From Massilia horti (GTDB taxonomy: Bacteria > Pseudomonadota > Gammaproteobacteria > Burkholderiales > Burkholderiaceae_D), in contig NZ_SPUM01000019.1 in the NCBI RefSeq assembly GCF_004614195.1, forward strand, positions 1 to 52,421: a DNA stretch of 52,421 nucleotides, in the 5' to 3' direction. The notes under the pieces are model-generated. The model was not told the DNA's origin. It saw only the letters and a list, made by a program, of their open reading frames with translations, and searched no databases. Both the position numbers and the translations under genes were made by a program. Of the stretch, positions 1 through 9,935 are shown piece by piece (position 1 is the first letter of the stretch; each line of letters opens with the position of its first letter).

Positions 1-84
1 ATGCGCCGGGGTGGCACGCTCTGCAATGACCGTTAGGGTGCGCACCTGTGCGCACCCTGTACGGTTGGGCAGAGTTTGCGTCCG
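1..84. repeat. Left copy of window-end inverted repeat, containing a GTGCGCAC repeat unit
   Basis: Bases 1-84 match the reverse complement of the last 84 bases of the window. Positions 1-55 are identical and there are 4 mismatches up to 84. The segment contains a palindromic repeat unit at about 33-62 (GGGTGCGCACC followed by a second GTGCGCAC). No gene is visible in bases 1-200; the only open frames are by-products of the repeat. The likely meaning is a repeat at which the assembly stopped, but a genuine flanking inverted repeat cannot be excluded. Confidence 0.85.
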
Positions 85-150
85 GGCTTGCATAAGGTGC
101 GCGAAACGGTGCAGGCGCTGCAGCGTTTCGCGTTACCGGGCGGAAAAATC

Positions 151-177
151 CGCGTGCGCACAGGTGCGCACCCTACG
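151..177. repeat. GTGCGCAC palindromic repeat unit, reverse orientation
   Basis: This is a reverse-oriented copy of the unit at about 33-62, ending in GGGTGCGCACC read on the minus strand. The two form an inverted pair about 90 bases apart, just downstream of the bkd operon end at 201. The pairing resembles a REP doublet (BIME-like). Confidence 0.75.
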
Positions 178-200
178 AAGAACTGAGCTACACGTCGACT

Positions 201-1601
201 CTAGATGTGCAGCGCATGACCGAGCGCGCGCAGCGCCGCTTCCTGCACCGCCTCTCCCAGCGTCGGGTGCGCATGAATCGTGTGCGCCACGTCTTCCAGC
301 TGCGCTCCCATTTCGATCGACTGGGTGAACGCTGCCGCCAGCTCGGACACCCCGCGTCCGACCGCCTGCCAGCCGACGATCAGGTGATTGTCCTTGCGCG
401 CCACCACGCGCACGAACCCGTCCGTGCCTTCGATCGTCATCGCACGCCCGTTGGCTGCGAACGGAAAGCTCGACTGGATGCATTCCAGTCCGTCACGCTC
501 GGCGTCCTGCGGGCTCAGCCCGACCACCACCACCTCCGGGTCGGTGAAGCACACGGCGGGAATCGCCGCCGGCACGAAGTGGCGCCGCTTGCCGGCGATG
601 ATCTCGGCCACCATCTCGCCCTGCGCCATGGCCCGGTGCGCCAGCATCGGCTCGCCGGTCAGGTCGCCGATTGCCCACACGTTGCGCATCGAGGTCCGGC
701 ACTGGTTGTCGATGCGGACCGCGCGCCCGTTCATGTCCAGCAGCAGGCTTTCGAGCCCGAAGCCTTCGGTACGCGGGCGACGTCCGACCGCCACCAGCAC
801 TCGGTCGGCTTCGAGCAATCCCTCGTTGGCCTTGTCGTCGCGGATGCGAACAGCCGTACCCGAGCCGCCGTCCATGCCCTGCACGCTGGTGTGCAGGTGC
901 ACTTCGATGCCCAGCCGCTTGAGGTTGGCCGCCACCGGCTTGACCAGTTCCTCGTCATAGGCGGGCAGGATGCGGTCGAGCGCTTCGACCACGGTCACGT
1001 GGACGCCGAGTTTGCGGTAGGCGATGCCCAGCTCCAGCCCGATGTAGCCCGCGCCGACCACCAGCAGGCGTTCCGGCAGCGTTGCGGGCGACAGCGCCTC
1101 GGTGGCGGAAATCACCGGCCCGCCGAAGGGCATGAACGGCAGTTCGACGGCTTGCGAGCCGGTGGCCAGCAGCAGGTGTTCGCAGCGGATGCGGGTCGGG
1201 TCCCGGCCGGCCTCGCGCACCTCGACCATTTTGCCGTCGATGATGTGCGCCCAGCCCTGCACGACCTGCACGCCATTCTTCTTGAGCAGGTTGCCGACGC
1301 CGCCGGTCAGGCGCTTGACGATGCCGTCCTTCCACTGCACGGTGCGGGCCAGGTCGATGCCGACCTTGTCGACCCGGATGCCCAGCGGTGAATTGTTGGC
1401 GTAGTGGCGCGCCTTGTCGTATTCCTCGGCTGCGTGAATCAGCGCCTTGGACGGGATGCAGCCGATGTTCAGGCACGTCCCGCCCAGCTGCGCGCCTTCG
1501 ACCAGGATGGTGGGGATGCCGAGCTGGCCGGCGCGGATGGCCGCGACGTAACCGCCGGGGCCACCGCCTATGACAAGCAAGGTGGTTGTGAGTGTATTCA
1601 T
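201..1601 (-). CDS. lpdA: Dihydrolipoyl dehydrogenase (E3) of the branched-chain 2-oxoacid dehydrogenase complex
   Basis: This FAD flavoprotein re-oxidises the dihydrolipoyl group of the E2 subunit with NAD+. The N-terminus has the FAD-binding [10 protein letters not shown] motif and the redox disulfide motif [14 protein letters not shown] second dinucleotide-binding [10 protein letters not shown] lies mid-protein, and the C-terminus has the dimer-interface HAHPTLGEA with the active-site His. ATG at 1601 gives a protein of about 466 residues, normal for the family. An in-frame upstream ATG at 1685 would add 28 residues that overlap E2 coding sequence in another frame and is rejected. The gene is the last of the minus-strand bkd operon and starts 4 bases after the E2 stop codon. 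It appears intact. Confidence 0.93.
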   Translation of the reverse strand: MNTLTTTLLVIGGGPGGYVAAIRAGQLGIPTILVEGAQLGGTCLNIGCIPSKALIHAAEEYDKARHYANNSPLGIRVDKVGIDLARTVQWKDGIVKRLTGGVGNLLKKNGVQVVQGWAHIIDGKMVEVREAGRDPTRIRCEHLLLATGSQAVELPFMPFGGPVISATEALSPATLPERLLVVGAGYIGLELGIAYRKLGVHVTVVEALDRILPAYDEELVKPVAANLKRLGIEVHLHTSVQGMDGGSGTAVRIRDDKANEGLLEADRVLVAVGRRPRTEGFGLESLLLDMNGRAVRIDNQCRTSMRNVWAIGDLTGEPMLAHRAMAQGEMVAEIIAGKRRHFVPAAIPAVCFTDPEVVVVGLSPQDAERDGLECIQSSFPFAANGRAMTIEGTDGFVRVVARKDNHLIVGWQAVGRGVSELAAAFTQSIEMGAQLEDVAHTIHAHPTLGEAVQEAALRALGHALHI

Positions 1602-1605
1602 GCGC

Positions 1606-2764
1606 TTATTCCACGAACAGGGTGGCCGGGGATTCGAGGTAGCCGCGGATCGTCTGCACGAATTCGGCCGCGACCATGCCGTCAATGACCCGGTGGTCGA
1701 ACGAGGATGACAGGTTCATCATCTTGCGCGCCACCAGGCCGCCATTGCGCACGACGGGCCGGTCGACAATGCGGTTCACGCCGACGATGGCGACCTCCGG
1801 ATGGTTGATCACCGGGGTGCTGACGATGCCGCCCAGCGGCCCCAGGCTGGTGATCGTGATGGTCGATCCGCTCAGTTCTTCGCGCAGCGCGCGGCCGGAG
1901 CGCGCCGCCTCGGCCAGGCGCGCCACCTCGGCCGCGCTCGACCAGGGATCGCGCGCCTCGGCATTGCGTACCACCGGCACCATCAGCCCGGCGTCGGTCT
2001 GGGTGGCGATGCCCAGGTGGACCGGGTTGTAGCGCGTGACCACGCCGGCTTCATCGTCAAAGCGCGCGTTCACCTCCGGGAACTTGCGCACCGCGAGCAC
2101 CACCGCGCGCATCAGCAGCGGCAGCAGCGTCAGGCGGGCACGCTCCTCGCCGTAGCGGGCGTTGAGCTGGCCGCGCAGCGTTTCGAGTTCGGTGACGTCG
2201 ACTTCCTCCACGTAGGTGAAGTGGGGGATCTGGCGCTTGGCCACCTGCATCTTCTCCGCGATCTTGCGACGCAGGCCGATCAGGGGCACCGCCTGCTCGC
2301 CGCGCAGCTCGGCATAGCGGTTGTCGGCGCCGGCGCGCGTGCCAGTCGGGCGGCCAGCCAGGTAATCGTCCAGGTCGGCGTGGGTGATGCGCGCTGGCAG
2401 GATGCGGCGCCAGGCGCGCGGGTTCGGGCGCCAGCACCGCCGGCGCGGGCGTGGCCAACGCCTGATTGGCCGACGCTGCGGCTGCAGCGGGAGCGCTCGT
2501 GCTGGCAGCAGCGTTGCCCGCGCCTTCCACTTCCAGCCGGATCAGCTCCGCGCCCACCGGCAGCGTCTGGCCGACCGCGCCGCCCAGCGCGAGCACCGTG
2601 CCGTGCACCGGCGACGGGATCTCCACCGTGGCCTTGTCGGTCATGACGTCGGCCAGGATCTGGTCTTCCTTCACCGTCTCGCCCGGCTGCACGCGCCACT
2701 CGACGATTTCAACTTCCGCGATGCCTTCGCCAATGTCCGGCATCTTGATTACATGCGTGCCCAT
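1606..2764 (-). pseudogene. bkdB: Branched-chain 2-oxoacid dehydrogenase E2 (dihydrolipoyl acyltransferase), frameshifted
   Basis: The lipoyl domain starts at ATG 2764 and carries the lipoylated lysine in MTDKATVEIPSP (about K44), followed by an Ala/Pro-rich linker. That frame runs on as nonsense to 2057. The catalytic domain is in another frame, from about 2415 down to 1606. It has the end of the peripheral-subunit-binding domain (RITHADLDDYL), then VPLIGLRRKIAEKM and the active-site DHRVIDG. The switch lies around 2385-2425, where the first half of the binding domain cannot be recognised. This suggests a deletion that is not a multiple of three rather than one lost base. E1 alpha, E1 beta and E3 are intact. 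Either the E2 is broken in this strain or the base calls here are wrong. A GTG at 2289 could restart the catalytic domain alone. Confidence 0.8.
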
Positions 2765-2767
2765 CGC

Positions 2768-3808
2768 TTAGGCCTCCATCACTTGTTTGAACGCGGCGCC
2801 GACACGGTCGGGCCCCGGGAAGTACGCCCATTCCTGAGCGTGCGGGTAGGGCGTATCCCAGCCGGCCACGCGCTCGATCGGGGCTTCCAGGTGATAGAAG
2901 CAGTTTTCCTGCACCAGCGCCGACAGTTCGGCGCCAAAGCCGCTGGTGCGGGTGGCTTCGTGCACGATCACGCAGCGGCCGGTCTTCTTGACCGATTCGA
3001 CGATCGTCTCAAGATCGAGCGGCCACAGGGTGCGCAGGTCGATGATCTCGGCGTCGATGCCGGTTTCCTGTGCCGCGGCCTCCGACACCCATACCATGGT
3101 GCCGTAGGTGAGCACGGTCAGGTCCGAGCCGGGGCGGAACACGGCCGCCTTGTCGAGCGGGACCTTGTAGTAGCCTTCCGGTACCTCGCCCATCGGATGC
3201 TTGGACCAGGGCACCACCGGCCGGTCGTGATGGCCGTCGAACGGGCCGTTGTACAGGCGCTTGGGCTCCAGGAAGATCACCGGGTCGTCGTTCTCGATCG
3301 ATGCGATCAACAGCCCCTTGGCGTCGTACGGGTTGGACGGCATCACCGTGCGCAGGCCGCATACGTGGGTGAAGAACGCTTCCGGACTCTGGCTGTGGGT
3401 CTGGCCGCCGTAGATGCCGCCGCCGCAGGGCATGCGGATGGTGAGCGGCGCGGTGAAGTCGCCGGCCGAGCGGTAGCGCAGGCGCGCCGCCTCCGACACG
3501 ATCTGATCGGTGGCCGGGTAAAAGTAGTCGGCGAACTGGATCTCGACCACCGGGCGCAGGCCGTAGGCGGCCATGCCGACGGCGGTGCCGACGATGCCGC
3601 CCTCGGAGATCGGCGCGTCGAACACGCGCGTTTTGCCGTACTTGGCCTGCAGGCCGTCGGTGACGCGGAACACGCCGCCGAAATAACCCACGTCCTGCCC
3701 GTAGATCACCACATTGCCGTCTCGTTCCAGCATCACGTCCATCGCCGAGCGCAGCGCCTGGATCATGGTCATTGCCACCGTGGCGGTGGTCTGGTCTTCT
3801 CGCTTCAC
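2768..3808 (-). CDS. bkdA2: 2-oxoisovalerate dehydrogenase E1 beta subunit
   Basis: This is the thiamine-diphosphate-dependent decarboxylase beta subunit, which pairs with E1 alpha to feed branched-chain acyl groups to E2. Recognisable stretches are MIQALRSAMDVMLERD, GQDVGYFGGVFRVTDGL, APISEGGIVGTAVGMA, and the C-terminal transketolase domain with GRCVIVHEATRTSGFG. The length of about 346 residues fits the family. I chose GTG at 3808 because GGGAG lies 7 bases upstream. GTG at 3814, overlapping the E1 alpha stop, and ATG at 3772 are alternatives. A much longer open frame upstream is only read-through antisense-like sequence over E1 alpha. It is translationally coupled to bkdA1 and ends 3 bases before the E2 start. 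Confidence 0.93.
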   Translation of the reverse strand: MKREDQTTATVAMTMIQALRSAMDVMLERDGNVVIYGQDVGYFGGVFRVTDGLQAKYGKTRVFDAPISEGGIVGTAVGMAAYGLRPVVEIQFADYFYPATDQIVSEAARLRYRSAGDFTAPLTIRMPCGGGIYGGQTHSQSPEAFFTHVCGLRTVMPSNPYDAKGLLIASIENDDPVIFLEPKRLYNGPFDGHHDRPVVPWSKHPMGEVPEGYYKVPLDKAAVFRPGSDLTVLTYGTMVWVSEAAAQETGIDAEIIDLRTLWPLDLETIVESVKKTGRCVIVHEATRTSGFGAELSALVQENCFYHLEAPIERVAGWDTPYPHAQEWAYFPGPDRVGAAFKQVMEA

Positions 3809-3810
3809 GG

Positions 3811-5130
<1,320 letters not shown>

Positions 5131-5256
5131 TCATGTTGCCCTGCAGCAGAATGACGCCGTGTGGGCGCCATCAGGCTCTACTGTAGCCGTTTTGGCGGGG
5201 AGCGTTGCCAGCGCGCGCGCAAAGGTGCGCGCCGCCCGCCGCGCGCCTTGGCTACC

Positions 5257-8200
5257 ATGGGTCCTGAGCTAGAATCGATACGCGGTGACATGGAGCGAGG
5301 TTCGGAACAGCGCGGCACTGTAGCAGAGCCGGCGGACGCGGCTGTCGCACCGGGTGGACTGTCCGCGCCCGAAGTGCTGCGCGAAAGCGAAGAGCGGTTC
5401 CGCGCGCTGGCCGAGGGGCTGGCGCAGGCGGTGTGGGAAACCGACGCCCTGGGCCGGGTGGTGACCGACTCGCCGAGCTGGCGCGCCTACACCGGCCAGA
5501 GCCTGGAGCAATGGCTGGGGTACGGGTGGATCGACGCGACCCACCCGGATGACCGCGCGCACGCGCTCTCTTTGTGGCAGCAGGCGATCGCGGCGCGGCG
5601 CGGCTTCAATTCTGAATTCCGCATGCGCAAGGCCGACGGCAGCTGGAGCTGGACCAACGTGCGCGCCGTGCCGCTGTTCGATGCAAGCGGCAACCTCCAC
5701 AAGTGGCTCGGCATGAGCCTGGACATCGACGACCGGCGCCGCGCGCAGGAGGCGCTGCGCGAACACGCCGCGCGCCAGGAATTCATGCTCGCGCTGTCCG
5801 ACGCGCTGCGCCCGCTGGCCGATGCCGCCGCCATCGAGCAGGTGGCATGCCGCCTGCTGGCCGAACGCCTCGGCGCCTCGCGCGCTTATTACGCCGAATG
5901 CAACATCAAGGAAGGCACCTGTATCGTGCGGCGCGATTATGTGCGCGCCGGCGCGGCCAGCCAGGGCGGCATGTTCCGGCTGGGCGACCTGTGCCCGGTC
6001 CCCGCCCGCCTGGCGAACGGGCAGATGCTGGTGATATACGACACGCTCGACGGCTCGATGGTGCCGAGCCGGGCCGGCGCGCGCTGCGCGGCCGCCGGGG
6101 TGCGCGCGCAGGCCACGGTGCCGCTGGTGAAGGGCGGCGAACTGGTCGCAACGCTCAGCCTCTCCCAGGATACGCCGCGTAACTGGACCCTGTTCGAACT
6201 GTCCCTGCTGCAGGAGACCGCCGAGCGCACCTGGTCCGCGGTGGCGCGTGCGCATGCCGAGGTGGCGCTGCGCGAGAGCGAGGCGCGCTACCGTTCGCTG
6301 TTCGAGTCGATGGACCAGGGCTATGCGCTGGGCGAGCTCGTGCGGGACGCACAGGGCGAGGCGGTCGATTACCGGCTGCTTGAGATCAACCCGTCCTGGG
6401 GACGCCTGCTCGGCATGTCCGCGGAAGGTGTGGTCGGGCAGACCCGCAATGAGCTGTGGCCAGTGAAGGATGAGCAGGCGGTGCGCATGTATGCGGAAGT
6501 GGTGGCATCCGGCCAGCCGCTGCGGCGCGAATATTTTGCACCGGCGCTGGGGCGCTGGTACGACCTGCATGTGCTGCCGCGCGGCGTCGATCGATTCGCG
6601 GTACTGTTCGACGACATTTCCGCCCGCAAGCGTAACGAGGCAAAGCTGGCCTTCCTCGCCGACCTGGGCGATGCGGTAAGCGAAGCGGCCAGCGAAAGCG
6701 AGGTGGTGGCGGCCGCCGGACAGCGCGTCGGCGCGTTTTTTGGCGTCCAGCACTTCTACTTGATCGAGCTCGACGAGGCAGCCGGCACGGCCGATATCGC
6801 GTATTCATGGCAGGCCGAAGGCATGCCGCCATTGCCTGCGCATTTGACGATCGCATTGTTCGAGAGCGAGCAGTTCGCGCGTGCCGTTGCGGTGGGCAAG
6901 ACGGTCGCGGTGGGCGATGTGCGCGCAAGCGGACATTCGGTAGCCGCCAGCTACGACCAGCTGCGCATCCGCAGCTACGTCAAGGTGCCTTTGTACCGGC
7001 AGGGCCGGCGCAGCGTGCTGGCTGTGGTGGCGGCGTCCGAGCCGCGCGACTGGAAAGCCGACGAGATCGAACTGATCCGCGAGTGCGTGCAACGGGTCGG
7101 GGCGCGCGTGCAAAAGGCGCGCGCCGAGGCGGCGCTGCGCGAGAGCGAGGCGCGCTTTCGCGCACTGGCCGAGGCATCTCCCGCTTTGATCTGGCAGCTC
7201 GGGCCGGATGGTGGCGCCATGTATTTCAACCAGCGCTACCTCGACGTGACCGGCATGAGCGTGAGTGAGTTGCTGGACAACGGCTGGCACCAGGTCATAC
7301 ATCCGGACGATCTGCAGACCTATGCTGCGGCGGCGGACGAGGCGCTGCAGCAGCGTAAGCCGTTCCAGATGCGGGTGCGCTGCAAGGTGCACGACGGCCA
7401 ATGGCACTGGTTCGAATCCTCGGCCATGCCGTGGTTTTCAGACGACGGCCAGTACCGCGGACTGGTCGGCATATCGATCGACGTGACCGAGGCGGTGCTC
7501 GCCGAGGAATCGCTGCGTGAGGCCGACCGCCGCAAGGACGAGTTCCTGGCCACGCTTGCGCACGAGCTGCGCAATCCGTTGGCGCCGATCAGCAACGCGG
7601 TGCACCTGCTGCGCCAGCCGGATGGGCGGCGCCGCGCCGACCGCATCGTCGAAATGGTCGGGCGCCAGGTACAGCAGATCGTGCGGCTGGTGGACGACCT
7701 GATGGAAGTATCGCGCATCACGCGCGGCAAGATCGAACTGGAGCGCAGGCCGCTGGCGCTGGGCGAGGTGCTGGCGGCCGCGGTCGAAACCAGCCTGCCG
7801 GCGATCGAGCAGGCCAGCCACCGGCTCGAGGTGGCGCTGCCGGACGAGCCGCTGGTGGTGGCCGGCGACCGGGTGCGCCTGACCCAGGTGTTCACCAACC
7901 TGCTCAACAACGCCGCGCGCTACACCGACCGCGGCGGGCGGATCTGCGTGGGCGCGCGGCGCGAGGAAGGCTGGGCCGTGATCACGGTGCGCGACAACGG
8001 AATGGGCATCGCGCCCGAACAGCTGCCGCATGTGTTCGAAATGTTCGTGCAGCTGCACCGTCCCGCCAGCCGCGGACCGGGGGGGCTTGGCATCGGCCTG
8101 ACCATGGTGCGCAACCTGGTCGAAATGCACGGCGGCCAGGTCGAGGCCAGCAGCGCGGGGCCGGGGCAGGGCAGCGAGTTCAGGGTCAGGCTGCCCTTGC

Positions 8201-8652
8201 TCGCGCCTGACGCCTTGAGTCCGCCGGCCGACACGCGGCACCAGGCGGGCGCGCCGCTGGCGGGCCGGCGGGTGCTGATCGTGGACGACAACCGGGATGC
8301 GGCCGATTCGCTGTCCCTTCTACTGGCCAGCAAAGGCGCCGATGCGAAGGCGGTCTACGACGGCGAGTCCGGGCTGGCGCTGCTGCCGATCCTGCGGCCG
8401 CATGTGCTGGTGCTCGACATTGGCATGCCCCGCCTGAATGGCCACGAGGTGGCGCGCCGCGTGCGCGACAGCGGCCGCTTTCCGGGCCTGTGCATTATCG
8501 CGCTCACCGGCTGGGGCCAGCAGGCCGACCGCCAGCAGTCGCGCATCAGCGGGTTCGACCACCACCTGACCAAGCCGGTCGACCTGGCCAGCCTGGAGAG
8601 GCTGATCGCCGATTGCGGCCAGGACGGGGAGCCGAACCGATCAAGCTCCTGA
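5257..8652 (+). CDS. Multi-sensor hybrid histidine kinase (PAS-GAF-PAS-GAF-PAS-HisKA-HATPase-REC)
   Basis: This is a predicted cytoplasmic sensor kinase of about 1131 residues with no membrane segment. Counting from ATG 5257, a PAS domain lies at about 40-165, GAF at 175-335, PAS at 340-460, GAF at 465-615 and a third PAS at 625-745. The HisKA dimerisation box DEFLATLAHELRNPL has phospho-acceptor His at about 769. An HATPase with N-box NLLNNAARY and G-box GLGIGL spans about 870-985. A C-terminal receiver has acidic VDDN and phospho-Asp in LVLDIGMP at about 1054. Each PAS begins with the LRESE(E/A)RFR linker, a sign of internal duplication. Alternative starts are GTG 5161 and ATG 5290. No response regulator is adjacent, so its signal and target are unknown. 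Confidence 0.9.
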   Translation: MGPELESIRGDMERGSEQRGTVAEPADAAVAPGGLSAPEVLRESEERFRALAEGLAQAVWETDALGRVVTDSPSWRAYTGQSLEQWLGYGWIDATHPDDRAHALSLWQQAIAARRGFNSEFRMRKADGSWSWTNVRAVPLFDASGNLHKWLGMSLDIDDRRRAQEALREHAARQEFMLALSDALRPLADAAAIEQVACRLLAERLGASRAYYAECNIKEGTCIVRRDYVRAGAASQGGMFRLGDLCPVPARLANGQMLVIYDTLDGSMVPSRAGARCAAAGVRAQATVPLVKGGELVATLSLSQDTPRNWTLFELSLLQETAERTWSAVARAHAEVALRESEARYRSLFESMDQGYALGELVRDAQGEAVDYRLLEINPSWGRLLGMSAEGVVGQTRNELWPVKDEQAVRMYAEVVASGQPLRREYFAPALGRWYDLHVLPRGVDRFAVLFDDISARKRNEAKLAFLADLGDAVSEAASESEVVAAAGQRVGAFFGVQHFYLIELDEAAGTADIAYSWQAEGMPPLPAHLTIALFESEQFARAVAVGKTVAVGDVRASGHSVAASYDQLRIRSYVKVPLYRQGRRSVLAVVAASEPRDWKADEIELIRECVQRVGARVQKARAEAALRESEARFRALAEASPALIWQLGPDGGAMYFNQRYLDVTGMSVSELLDNGWHQVIHPDDLQTYAAAADEALQQRKPFQMRVRCKVHDGQWHWFESSAMPWFSDDGQYRGLVGISIDVTEAVLAEESLREADRRKDEFLATLAHELRNPLAPISNAVHLLRQPDGRRRADRIVEMVGRQVQQIVRLVDDLMEVSRITRGKIELERRPLALGEVLAAAVETSLPAIEQASHRLEVALPDEPLVVAGDRVRLTQVFTNLLNNAARYTDRGGRICVGARREEGWAVITVRDNGMGIAPEQLPHVFEMFVQLHRPASRGPGGLGIGLTMVRNLVEMHGGQVEASSAGPGQGSEFRVRLPLLAPDALSPPADTRHQAGAPLAGRRVLIVDDNRDAADSLSLLLASKGADAKAVYDGESGLALLPILRPHVLVLDIGMPRLNGHEVARRVRDSGRFPGLCIIALTGWGQQADRQQSRISGFDHHLTKPVDLASLERLIADCGQDGEPNRSSS

Positions 8653-8731
8653 TTCTTTGCCGTCCGCGACCCGCCAGGCGGCGCATGTCGCCTAGAATCC
8701 GTCGAGTCTGCGATTGACGGAGCCTTGATTC

Positions 8732-9754
8732 ATGAAGTTTATTCTGCGTTGCCTGGCCTGCCTGCTGGCCGGCTGGATCGTCTCCGGCTGCGCCGCCATC
8801 GGCGTTCCCGATTCGGGGATGGTGGCGGACAAGCCGCTGTTTCGCGACCCGGTATTTAACGGCGCCGCCGACCCCGTGGTCGTGTACAACCCGGCGCGCG
8901 GCCGCTGGTGGATGTTCTACACCAACCGCCGCGCCAGCGCCGTGGATTTGCCGGGCGTGAGCTGGGTGCACGGCACCCGCATCGGCATCGCCGAATCCGG
9001 CGACCAGGGCGCGCACTGGAGCTACGTCGGGACCGCCAACGTCGAGCTCCCGCCCGAGCTGGGCGGGCCTGATGCGACCCACTGGGCGCCGGACATCGTG
9101 CGCGGCGGCGACGGCATGTGGCACATGTTCCTCACCGTGGTGCCCGGGATCTTCACCGACTGGAAGCACCCGCGCCATATCGTGCACCTGACCAGCACCG
9201 ATCTGCGCAACTGGGGCAACGCGAGCATCCTGCCGCTGCCACCCAAGGCGATCGACGCTTCGCTCGCGCGCCTGCCCGATGGCAGCTGGCGGCTCTGGTA
9301 CAACAACGAGCTGGACCATAAGTACACCTATTTCGCCGACAGCCCCGACCTGCAGCACTGGACCGATCGCGGCCTGGCCGTGGCCCAGCGTGGCGAGGGT
9401 CCGAAGGTGTTCCAGTGGCGCGGCAGCTGGTGGATGATCATCGACTTGTGGCAGGGCCTGGGCGTATTCAAGTCGCCCGATGCGCTGACCTGGACGCGTC
9501 AGCCAACTGCCTTGCTGGCGGAGCCCGGCTCGGGCATCGATGACCAGGTGATGGGCGGACACCCAGATGTCGTCGTTAGTGGCGAGCGCGCCTTCCTGTT
9601 CTATTTCACCCATCCGGGACGGAGGGGGCCGGATGCGAAGAAGGACGGTTTTGAGCAGCGCCGCAGCAGCATCCAGGTCACCGAGTTGCTGCCGGACGGC
9701 GAGTGGCTGCGCGTTGATCGCGACGCGCCGACCCATATCCAGCTACGTCCCTGA
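8732..9754 (+). CDS. Glycosyl hydrolase, GH43-like five-bladed beta-propeller, lipoprotein
   Basis: The 340-residue protein starts with a lipoprotein signal (LLAGWIVSGC, lipobox Cys at about 20), so it is probably anchored in a membrane facing the periplasm or outside. The mature part is a propeller-type glycosidase. It has ADPVVVYNPARGRWWMFYT as the first blade with a candidate catalytic Asp, ATHWAPDIVRGGDG, and blade repeats of the form W-x-M/L-x-(Y/F). A GGAG ribosome site precedes ATG 8732. The substrate is not clear from sequence; arabinose or galactose side chains are plausible given the neighbours. It stands alone between the kinase and a repeat pair. Confidence 0.75.
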   Translation: MKFILRCLACLLAGWIVSGCAAIGVPDSGMVADKPLFRDPVFNGAADPVVVYNPARGRWWMFYTNRRASAVDLPGVSWVHGTRIGIAESGDQGAHWSYVGTANVELPPELGGPDATHWAPDIVRGGDGMWHMFLTVVPGIFTDWKHPRHIVHLTSTDLRNWGNASILPLPPKAIDASLARLPDGSWRLWYNNELDHKYTYFADSPDLQHWTDRGLAVAQRGEGPKVFQWRGSWWMIIDLWQGLGVFKSPDALTWTRQPTALLAEPGSGIDDQVMGGHPDVVVSGERAFLFYFTHPGRRGPDAKKDGFEQRRSSIQVTELLPDGEWLRVDRDAPTHIQLRP

Positions 9755-9775
9755 ACCGCATTCGTGCACTCACAC

Positions 9776-9867
9776 GTAGGGTGCGCACCTGTGCGCACGC
9801 GGTGCGCATGCATGCAGGAGTCAACGGCATTCAAACGTACAGCGTGCGCACAGGTCCTCGGCGGCCC
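9776..9867. repeat. Inverted pair of GTGCGCAC palindromic repeats
   Basis: A forward unit (GTAGGGTGCGCACC, then GTGCGCACGC) at about 9776-9806 is followed by a partial reverse unit around 9838-9860. It fills the gap between the GH43-like gene and the GH115 gene. It resembles the pairs near 24.1 kb and at the window start. Confidence 0.8.
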
Positions 9868-9935
9868 CGCGCCCCCTACGCCTCCGGTATGCCGCACGCG
9901 CCATCTATGCGCCCGTTTTCAATTGGAGAGAACCC

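Noticed and set aside
11..328. Apparent small proteins at both window ends with the same N-terminus
   Set aside because: Both are translations of the palindromic repeat, identical because the ends are inverted copies.
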